Under the pieces are notes generated by a model. It was not told where the DNA came from and ran no database searches. It worked only from the letters and a program-made list of their open reading frames with translations. From an uncultured Acidimicrobiales bacterium (GTDB lineage Bacteria; Actinomycetota; Acidimicrobiia; Acidimicrobiales; UBA10347), in contig CALDGN010000156.1 in the NCBI GenBank assembly GCA_937942965.1, positions 1-12,426 of the forward strand: 12,426 nt of DNA. Direction: 5' to 3'. This document shows positions 7,092 to 12,426 of this stretch, piece after piece (within the stretch, counting starts at the first letter, position 1; every line of letters starts with the position of its first letter). Position numbers and translations under genes: made by a program.

Positions 7092-8659
7092 TGGATCCCG
7101 AACTCTCTCGACGACGATTCCTTCGCTATGCGGCGGCACTCGGCGTGACGGGACCGACGCTCGCCGCATGCGGTTCCTCTGATCCAGTTGCGGTCGCTCC
7201 TGACCCAACTGCTGTGGCGGCACCAACCTCGCCGCCTGACCCGACGGCAACTTCGATCCCCGACCCGACCGCCACAGCGGTACCCGAGCCCACGCCAACA
7301 GCCGAGGTGCTCGGCGTCGACTTCGACCCGTCGCTTGGCTACTGGCGCCAGGGCGGCTTTGTCCCGGTCACCGACGAAGTCACCGAGTCGAATCTCGTCG
7401 TACGAGGGAGCATCCCTGCAGCGCTCAACGGTCTGTACGTCCGCAATGGCACCAATGCGTTCGGAGCAAACGCGCACTGGTTCTTCGGCGAAGGCATGGT
7501 TCACGGCATCGAGTTCGACAGCGGCAAGGCCACGACCTACCGCAACCGGTTCGTCAAGACGCCGGTGTACGAAGCAGCCGCCGCTGGCACCGGTAACACG
7601 CTGTCGATCCCGGGTCAGACGAACACGCAGAGCAACGTCAGCGTTGTCAGTCACGGCGGCAAGCTGTGGAGCTTGGGCGAGATCGGCTGGCCCTACGAAC
7701 TCGACCCGACCGACCTGTCGACGATCGGGCCAGAGAACTTCGGTGGGGCGCTCGGCAACAATCTCACCGCCCACCCCAAAGTCGATCCAGCGACCGGGCT
7801 GTTGCACGCATTTGGCTACGGCGTCATCGCCGCGCCGTATCTGACCTACTACGTCATCTCGGCCGACGGGTCCGAGATCGTCCACTCGTCCCCCGTCGAG
7901 TTGTCCGCTTCGACCATGATCCACGACTTCGCCATTACTGATCGCGACGTCATCTTCTGGGAAGGTCCGGTGCTGTTCGACCTGCAGATGGCGATCAGCG
8001 GCGAGCCGATCCCCTACCGCTGGGACCCGAGTTACGGGGCCCGCATCGGCGTCATGCCGCTCGGCGGAACCGGCGATCAGATCCGTTGGGCTGAGGTCGA
8101 CCCGATGTTCATCTTCCACGGCTCCTTCGCCCACCGCGATGGCGACGACATCGTGCTGTACGCGTCGAGGCTGCCGGACTTCTTCAGCCGCTACGACGGC
8201 CTCGACGGGCCGAGCCTGCTCACACGGTTCACAATCAACACGGCTGGCGAAACGCCAACGGTGAGCCAGGAGGTGCTGCACGACCTGCCGCTCGACCTCC
8301 CTGGCTATGACCGTCGCTATCTGACCGATGCCCCTGACCACGCCTGGTACGTCACCACCCAGCAGACCGACGACGGCAACATCTGGTTCGAGGGGATCAC
8401 TGGCTACGACTTCTCGACCGGCTCGCTCGATCGGTGGATGAGCGGACCTGATCTGCAACCCAACGAAGCGCTCTTCGTCGCAACGAGTGACACAGCCGAA
8501 CGCAACGACGGGTTCCTGCTCAGCTACGCCTGGGACCGAGCCAAGGACAGCTCCGAACTGGTCATCCTGGATCCTTCTGACCTGGCCAGTGGGCCGGTTG
8601 CGGCGATCGAGCTACCTCAACGGGTGCCGTTCGGGTTCCACGCTGCGTTCCACCGATGA
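7091..8659 (+). CDS. Tat-exported lipoprotein of the carotenoid cleavage oxygenase (RPE65/CCO) family
   Basis: This 522-residue protein starts with a twin-arginine signal (SRRRFLR, 6-12), a short hydrophobic stretch and a lipobox LAAC (C27). It should therefore be folded in the cytosol, exported by Tat and lipid-anchored outside. A Pro/Thr-rich linker (about 31-72) leads to the oxygenase domain (about 75-522). Family landmarks are GLYVRNGTNAF (114-124) and HWFFGEGMVHGI (129-140). The four expected Fe(II)-binding histidines are H228 (LTAHPK), H278 (MIHDF), H343 (FIFHGSF) and H517 (PFGFHAAFHR). Known relatives split C=C bonds of carotenoids, stilbenes or isoeugenol with O2; the substrate here is unknown. 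The stop overlaps the next ATG by four bases. The lipoprotein form is unusual for the family. The start is supported by the AGGAG site and by the Tat signal beginning right after it. Confidence 0.9.
   Translation: MDPELSRRRFLRYAAALGVTGPTLAACGSSDPVAVAPDPTAVAAPTSPPDPTATSIPDPTATAVPEPTPTAEVLGVDFDPSLGYWRQGGFVPVTDEVTESNLVVRGSIPAALNGLYVRNGTNAFGANAHWFFGEGMVHGIEFDSGKATTYRNRFVKTPVYEAAAAGTGNTLSIPGQTNTQSNVSVVSHGGKLWSLGEIGWPYELDPTDLSTIGPENFGGALGNNLTAHPKVDPATGLLHAFGYGVIAAPYLTYYVISADGSEIVHSSPVELSASTMIHDFAITDRDVIFWEGPVLFDLQMAISGEPIPYRWDPSYGARIGVMPLGGTGDQIRWAEVDPMFIFHGSFAHRDGDDIVLYASRLPDFFSRYDGLDGPSLLTRFTINTAGETPTVSQEVLHDLPLDLPGYDRRYLTDAPDHAWYVTTQQTDDGNIWFEGITGYDFSTGSLDRWMSGPDLQPNEALFVATSDTAERNDGFLLSYAWDRAKDSSELVILDPSDLASGPVAAIELPQRVPFGFHAAFHR
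7181..7306 (+). repeat. Pro/Thr-rich imperfect repeat encoding the lipoprotein linker
   Basis: The segment codes for residues 31-72 of the carotenoid-oxygenase-like lipoprotein. The unit PDPT(A) appears three times (near 37, 49 and 57) and then as PEPT. Such extended, uncharged linkers hold a catalytic domain away from the membrane. The repeats are imperfect at DNA level, so recent slippage is not evident. Confidence 0.7.
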
Positions 8660-9654
8660 CACCCAAGCGCCGCATGGAGCGCACCACCCCGGTTTGGCAG
8701 GCGCCTGACGACGTCATCGAGCTGATGGGCTCGACGTCGGGCAACGAGCTGAACGGGTGGAACGAAGACGCGGTCCGCCAACCAACGCTTGTGATGTGGG
8801 CCAACCCAGCCAAGCTGGCCCATGGCGCGGTCCAGCAGCGAATGACTGCGGAATTCATGGAGCATCCGGATCTACGGACTGTGCTTCGCACCGATGATCG
8901 GCACACGCCAGTCCCAGTCGCCGAGCGCCAACGCGCTGCGACGCCTGACGAGTGGATGTCCGCAATTCGTGACTTCGCGACGAGCGAGGCTGGCCATGAT
9001 GTTGAACTCGTCGGCGTCGCTCGACCGCAGCCCGAGTGGTTCTTCGAAGGGCGCAAAAGCGAGCTGCCGTTCGTGGTCATGCTCGGGCTGGCGATGAACC
9101 ATGGCGAGCTGGCGACGGCCCCCGAGCATCACTCCGCCATGGAGGTACATCGTCAGTACAACCGGGGCACAGCTGCGGCTCGGGCGCTTGCCGACTTCAT
9201 ACGCTCCCGGGGCTTTGATGCCGAGGGTCATGGCGGTCCGGGCGCCGGGCCGATGCAGATGGTGCCCGCTGCGATCGAGGCCGGGTTCGGAGAACTCGGC
9301 AAGCACGGATCAATCATCAACCGCGAGCTGGGTAGCTCGTTCCGGCTCGCAGCCGTGTTAACCGATGCCCCGCTCGTGGCCACGGAGCCGGATGTGTTCG
9401 GCGTCGACGATTTCTGTCTGGGCTGTCGTATCTGCACCGACGCCTGTCCGCCCGATGCCATCGCTCCCGATCGGCGCCTCGTTCGAGGCGTGACCAAGTG
9501 GGCCGTCGACTTCGACCGCTGCCTCCCCTACTTCGCCGAGAGCTACGGCTGTGGCATCTGTATTGCGGTCTGCCCGTGGTCCAAGCCCGGCGAAGCGCCC
9601 CGGCTCGCCGACAACATGACCCGCAAACGCGAACGTCGGGCCGAAGCCGACTAG
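8656..9654 (+). CDS. Short cytosolic reductive-dehalogenase-like protein with two 4Fe-4S clusters
   Basis: The 332-residue protein ends in two ferredoxin-type motifs: C254, C257, C260, C264 (FCLGCRICTDACP) and C289, C299, C302, C306 (with YGCGICIAVCPWSK). The segment GGPGAGPMQMVPAAIEAGFGELGKHG (193-218) and FRLAAVLTD (229-237) match the corrinoid-binding core shared by reductive dehalogenases (RdhA) and, more distantly, epoxyqueuosine reductase QueG. The spacing of the second cluster and the KWAVDFDRC context favour the RdhA side. It has no Tat signal, no membrane segment and no RdhB anchor gene nearby, and it is shorter than classical respiratory RdhA. Its chemistry is therefore open: a cobalamin-dependent reduction is inferred from the family, dehalogenation is not shown. 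It overlaps the previous gene by four bases (ATGA) and ends five bases from a convergent gene. Confidence 0.82.
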   Translation: MTPKRRMERTTPVWQAPDDVIELMGSTSGNELNGWNEDAVRQPTLVMWANPAKLAHGAVQQRMTAEFMEHPDLRTVLRTDDRHTPVPVAERQRAATPDEWMSAIRDFATSEAGHDVELVGVARPQPEWFFEGRKSELPFVVMLGLAMNHGELATAPEHHSAMEVHRQYNRGTAAARALADFIRSRGFDAEGHGGPGAGPMQMVPAAIEAGFGELGKHGSIINRELGSSFRLAAVLTDAPLVATEPDVFGVDDFCLGCRICTDACPPDAIAPDRRLVRGVTKWAVDFDRCLPYFAESYGCGICIAVCPWSKPGEAPRLADNMTRKRERRAEAD

Positions 9655-9659
9655 CAAGT

Positions 9660-10874
9660 TCAGACGACCGTGCCGTTGGAGCGCAGCGCACTGATTTGCT
9701 CTGGGCTCATCCCGAGAAGGTCACTCAGGATCACGTCGGTGTGCTCGCCGATTGCTGGCGGTGGGTCGAGCTCGTAGATCGGGCTCTCGTGGAAGCGGAT
9801 CGGGCTATACGCCAGCGGCACCGTCCCGAGGTCTGGGTCGTCAACCCACTGCAGCGACCTCCGTGCGTGCTGTCGCTCGTCGCGGACGGCCTCGTCAACG
9901 GTCCGCACGGCCGCAGCGGGCACATGCGCTTGGCGGAGGATCTGGACGACGTCGTCGCGGGATTGCTTCGACGTCCATGCCTCGATCTCGGCATCGAGGG
10001 CGTCGACGTTGCGGGTGCGATCGGCGGGCGTCGCGAACCGCTCGTCAGTTGCGAGTTCGGTGCGCCCCATCGCTTCGGCCAGCGACGGCCAGTGCCGTGG
10101 AGCGACCGTGATGATCGCGATCCAGCCGTCGGAACATGGGTAGACGTTGTACGGGGCGAAGCCACTGGCTTGCCGGTTGCCGGGCCGCACGGTGTGCCCG
10201 GTCGCTTGCCACATCGCTAACGGACTGGTGAGCGCAAAGTGTGCGGCATCGGCCATCGACACTTCGACGCTGCGACCAATGCCGGTGCGTTCACGTTCGA
10301 ACAGCGCGGTCGTGATCGCTCCGTAGAGGTGCGCACCACCCAGGAAGTCGATGTAGGCAACGCCCGCCTTCAACGGCGGCGTGTCTTCGTAGCCAGTCGT
10401 CGTCATCGCCCCCGAGGCCGCCTGGATCGTGATGTCCATGGCCGCTGTCGGGTCAGTAACCAGTTCACCATCCGGGTTGCGCACACCGAAGCCAGAGGCC
10501 TGGGCGAACACGAGGCCGGGGTTGCGGGCATGCACGACGTCGTAGCCAAGGCCGAGTCGCTCGGGCACGCCGGGCAGGAAGTTCATCAGCATCACATCGG
10601 CATGCTCAACCAACCCCAGCATGACCTCGAGCCCTGCTGGCTGCTTGAGGTCGATGGCGATCGCCTCTTTGTGGGTGTTGAGCATCGCTGTGGGCAACCC
10701 TGGTCCCCGGCGCCGGCTCTGCTCCCCCGTCGGCGGCTCGACCTTGATGACCCTCGCTCCGGCCATCGCCAACAGGAACCCGCAGTACGGCCCCTGGTAG
10801 ATCTGGCCGAGGTCGAGAACGGTGACGCCAGCCAACGGAAGCGGCCGATCTCCGGCGCCCAAGTTGATCGTCAC
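9660..10874 (-). CDS. Class III (CaiB/BaiF-type) CoA transferase
   Basis: This 404-residue protein begins PLAGVTVLDLGQIYQGPYCG (13-32) and continues GARVIKVEPPTGEQSR (39-54), the N-terminal signature of the family. Next come NTHKEAIAIDLK (66-77) and ADVMLMNFLPGVPERLGLGY (92-111). D176 in AYIDFLGG is at the place of the catalytic aspartate that forms an aspartyl-CoA anhydride intermediate. Members move CoA between carboxylic acids; the donor and acceptor are unknown here. The GTG at 10874 is chosen because it overlaps the stop of the acyl-CoA dehydrogenase gene as GTGA and lies just before the family signature. The open frame extends 120 codons further upstream but only through the coding region of that gene. 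With the dehydrogenase it would activate and then desaturate an acid. Confidence 0.9.
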   Translation of the reverse strand: MTINLGAGDRPLPLAGVTVLDLGQIYQGPYCGFLLAMAGARVIKVEPPTGEQSRRRGPGLPTAMLNTHKEAIAIDLKQPAGLEVMLGLVEHADVMLMNFLPGVPERLGLGYDVVHARNPGLVFAQASGFGVRNPDGELVTDPTAAMDITIQAASGAMTTTGYEDTPPLKAGVAYIDFLGGAHLYGAITTALFERERTGIGRSVEVSMADAAHFALTSPLAMWQATGHTVRPGNRQASGFAPYNVYPCSDGWIAIITVAPRHWPSLAEAMGRTELATDERFATPADRTRNVDALDAEIEAWTSKQSRDDVVQILRQAHVPAAAVRTVDEAVRDERQHARRSLQWVDDPDLGTVPLAYSPIRFHESPIYELDPPPAIGEHTDVILSDLLGMSPEQISALRSNGTVV

Positions 10875-12037
10875 TTGAAGCTGCCGCCGAGAATTTCTCT
10901 TGCCATGATCAGTCGCTGCACTTCGCTCGGCCCTTCGCCGACTCGGCGGATCCGTAGCTCGCGGTACCAGCGCTCGAGCGGCAGGTCTTTGGTCATGCCA
11001 ATGCCGCCGTGGATCTGCATCGCCCGATCGACGACTCTGCCCGATGCTTCCGACGCGACGAGCTTGGCCATCGCAGCCTCGGTCCGGAAGCGTTCGCCCC
11101 GGTCGGCACGCTGCGCGGCTTCGAGCACACACCATCGGGCATGGCGGATGTCGATCTCGTTGTCGACGATCATCCACTGCACAGCTTGCTTCTCGGCGAG
11201 CGTGCTGCCGAACGTCTCTCGGTTCTTCGCCCACTCGATCGCCATCTCTTGAGCCTTGATCGCAGGGCCGATGCAGCCTGCGGCGTAGGGAATCCGTTGG
11301 CGGCTCAGCCGGTCGTTGGCGATGGCGAAGCCGCGGTTGACTTCGCCCAGCACGGCCTCGTGCGACACACGCATCTCGGTGAAGGACAGCTCGGTGGCGT
11401 AGTGGGTCGATCGCAGCGTGTGCACCACGCGCTCGACATGAAAGCCGGGCGTATCAGTGTCAACGATGAATGCCGTGACGCCGTTGCGGCCGGGGTCCTC
11501 GCTGGTTCGAGCGAACACGAGCGCGAAGTCAGCCTTGTCGGCGGCCGAGATGTAGAGCTTGGAACCGTTGATGATCCACTCATCACCGTCTTGGTGTGCT
11601 CGGGTCTTGATTGCACGAGCGGGGTCGCTTCCGCCCGATGGCTCGGTGAGCGCGAAGCAGCCTCGCTTCTCGCCCCGAAGCGCCGGGTAGAGATAACGCT
11701 CTTTCTGTGCATCCGTGGCTTCGTACAGCTGGGCCAGACCGGCTCCGCCGAATGTGCCGTAGCAAGGGTTGTAGAGCCCGGCGCGGTGCTGGCTCATCTC
11801 GATCGCCATGAGGGCCCGGGTCGTTGTATCGAGGCCCGGGCCGCCGAACTCTTCGGGGATATCCAACCCGTAGAAGCCCATCTCTTTGGTCATGGCCACG
11901 AGCCGGGTCTGGTCTTCGGGCAAGAGGTCCCCGGCGTCGGGGTCCAGGCTCGCTTCGAGTGGTTCAATCTCTTCGCGCACGAAGCGGCGCACAGTCTCGA
12001 CGATGAGTTGCTGTTCCTCGGTGGGTTGGAAGTCCAT
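10871..12037 (-). CDS. Acyl-CoA dehydrogenase
   Basis: This 388-residue FAD enzyme has the standard family length and shows the N-terminal helices (MDFQPTEEQQLIVETVRRF), PEEFGGPGLD (61-70), and the flavin motif CFALTEPSGGSDPA (127-140). The C-terminal signature QIHGGIGMTKDLPLERW (341-357) also fits. E368 in GEGPSEVQRLIMAREIL aligns with the catalytic base of medium-chain enzymes (YEGTSQIQR), with Tyr and Thr replaced by Gly and Pro. The family makes the 2,3 double bond of acyl-CoA and passes electrons to ETF; chain specificity is not predictable here. The ATG at 12037 is supported by AGGAG eight bases upstream and by the usual N-terminus; an upstream in-frame ATG at 12142 would add 35 atypical residues. 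The gene lies 11 bases after the small upstream gene and overlaps the CoA transferase gene by four bases. Confidence 0.93.
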   Translation of the reverse strand: MDFQPTEEQQLIVETVRRFVREEIEPLEASLDPDAGDLLPEDQTRLVAMTKEMGFYGLDIPEEFGGPGLDTTTRALMAIEMSQHRAGLYNPCYGTFGGAGLAQLYEATDAQKERYLYPALRGEKRGCFALTEPSGGSDPARAIKTRAHQDGDEWIINGSKLYISAADKADFALVFARTSEDPGRNGVTAFIVDTDTPGFHVERVVHTLRSTHYATELSFTEMRVSHEAVLGEVNRGFAIANDRLSRQRIPYAAGCIGPAIKAQEMAIEWAKNRETFGSTLAEKQAVQWMIVDNEIDIRHARWCVLEAAQRADRGERFRTEAAMAKLVASEASGRVVDRAMQIHGGIGMTKDLPLERWYRELRIRRVGEGPSEVQRLIMAREILGGSFK

Positions 12038-12045
12038 GCGTGCAG

Positions 12046-12050
12046 CTCCT
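12046..12050 (-). promoter_or_regulatory. Ribosome binding site (AGGAG) fixing the acyl-CoA dehydrogenase start
   Basis: On the minus strand AGGAG overlaps the TAG stop of the upstream small gene and is eight bases from the ATG at 12037. It supports that start and suggests the two genes are translated in succession from one mRNA. Confidence 0.65.
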
Positions 12051-12378
12051 AGCTGAGGCGGCCGATGCGGTGCGCGTCGCCAGCATTCGCGGCGGGGACC
12101 GCTCCATGCGTTGCGGCATGCAGCATCAGTAGCTCTTGCCACCGGGTCATATAGGCGTGCGTGGTCTCGTAGCGGAAGCTGGCCTCGTCCCAGCGTTGTG
12201 CCGCCGTACTGAGCGCTGTTCGCAGACCGAAGGGTTCCAGCGCGCCTGCGGCGCCGAAGTACACCGAGGTGCCCTGCCCGTCCACGATCTCGAACACGCC
12301 GAGCTGTGCGGGTAATGAGGCAGCGGCGTCGGCCGTGAGCGGCTGTAGTCCTCGTGCGATCCCCTGGGCTGCTACCAC
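12049..12378 (-). CDS. Small protein with a divergent GIY-YIG-like fold, function unknown
   Basis: This 109-residue protein reads LGVFEIVDGQGTSVYFGAAG at 26-45, which resembles the paired GIY and YIG strands of the GIY-YIG fold (here GVF and YFG). The second half, ASFRYETTHAYMTRWQELLMLHAATHG (66-92), resembles small uncharacterised actinobacterial proteins that I remember in this form. The arginine and glutamate in it could be the remnants of catalytic residues, but I cannot prove it. No signal peptide or membrane segment is seen. The GTG at 12378 is the only possible start near the top of the frame, because an in-frame stop lies at 12388-12390, and TAAGTT is six bases before it. It is the first gene of a three-gene operon with acyl-CoA dehydrogenase and CoA transferase. 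A nuclease role would be odd in that setting, so a binding or regulatory role is equally likely. Confidence 0.7.
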   Translation of the reverse strand: MVAAQGIARGLQPLTADAAASLPAQLGVFEIVDGQGTSVYFGAAGALEPFGLRTALSTAAQRWDEASFRYETTHAYMTRWQELLMLHAATHGAVPAANAGDAHRIGRLS

Positions 12379-12384
12379 GCCACG

Positions 12385-12390
12385 AACTTA
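12385..12390 (-). promoter_or_regulatory. Putative leaderless -10 element (TAAGTT) for the acyl-CoA dehydrogenase operon
   Basis: On the minus strand TAAGTT is followed by six bases (CGTGGC) and the GTG at 12378, the same TAnnnT-N6-start arrangement as at three other operon heads. No ribosome binding site is present. The remaining 36 bases to the window end hold nothing I can recognise. Confidence 0.5.
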
Positions 12391-12426
12391 GGTTGCCGAT
12401 GGCAGCGAACCGAAAGCCGCTTGCTC

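Noticed and set aside
7088..8458. A 456-codon open frame on the minus strand opposite the carotenoid-oxygenase-like gene
   Set aside because: It mirrors the codon structure of the real gene, has no recognisable domain and no promoter-like or ribosome binding sequence.
10875..11234. A possible 120-residue N-terminal extension of the CoA transferase
   Set aside because: The extension lies wholly within the acyl-CoA dehydrogenase gene, is Arg/Pro-rich, and the family signature begins just after the GTG at 10874.
10239..11252. A 337-codon plus-strand open frame spanning the CoA transferase and dehydrogenase genes
   Set aside because: It runs antisense across two genes with clear motifs, and its translation is compositionally biased without domain features.
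11009..12052. A 347-codon open frame on the plus strand opposite the acyl-CoA dehydrogenase
   Set aside because: It is the antisense shadow of a well-supported gene; GC-rich codon use keeps the opposite frame free of stops, and the translation shows no family motif.
12038..12142. An upstream ATG adding 35 residues to the acyl-CoA dehydrogenase
   Set aside because: The added residues do not resemble the family N-terminus and overlap the small upstream gene; a good ribosome binding site precedes the ATG at 12037.

Overview
The window is 12.4 kb of gene-dense, GC-rich DNA with short intergenic gaps, four-base start/stop overlaps and frequent GTG starts. The gene set (an actinobacterial-type sufC-sufS-sufU block, an Rv1264-like adenylyl cyclase, a Pro/Thr-rich Tat lipoprotein, and CaiB-type CoA transferase with acyl-CoA dehydrogenase) suggests an actinobacterium. 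My best guess is a free-living Acidimicrobiia (Ilumatobacter-like) lineage, but this is inferred from style and content, not from a marker gene. I see no tRNA, rRNA, CRISPR array, insertion sequence or other sign of a mobile element.

Layout. (1) 1-1728, minus strand: the N-terminal part of a nitronate monooxygenase-like protein, cut by the window edge, and upstream of it a HI0933/TIGR03862-type flavoprotein; two possible hairpins lie between them. (2) 1853-4798, plus strand: sufC, sufS and sufU for Fe-S cluster assembly, followed at once by a small NTF2-like protein of unknown function. sufB, sufD and sufR are not next to them, because sufC is the first gene of its unit and faces a divergent gene. 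(3) 4841-5959, plus: a class III adenylyl cyclase with all catalytic residues. (4) 6000-9654, plus: three genes joined by 1-base and 4-base overlaps, encoding an LDH2-family dehydrogenase, a Tat-exported lipoprotein carotenoid-oxygenase-like enzyme, and a short cytosolic reductive-dehalogenase-like Fe-S protein. This is the most unusual part of the window. (5) 9660-12378, minus, convergent with (4) and only 5 bases from it: a small GIY-YIG-like protein, an acyl-CoA dehydrogenase and a class III CoA transferase, probably one operon for activation and dehydrogenation of an unidentified acid.

A recurring regulatory pattern explains most operon heads. Four of them carry TAnnnT exactly six bases before the start codon, and two more carry it at eight or ten bases, with no Shine-Dalgarno sequence. 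This is what leaderless transcription from a -10 element looks like. Genes inside operons instead use overlaps or AGGAG-type ribosome binding sites. The Fe-S assembly genes could in principle supply clusters for the two-cluster protein of block 4, but nothing in the sequence ties the two blocks together beyond proximity.
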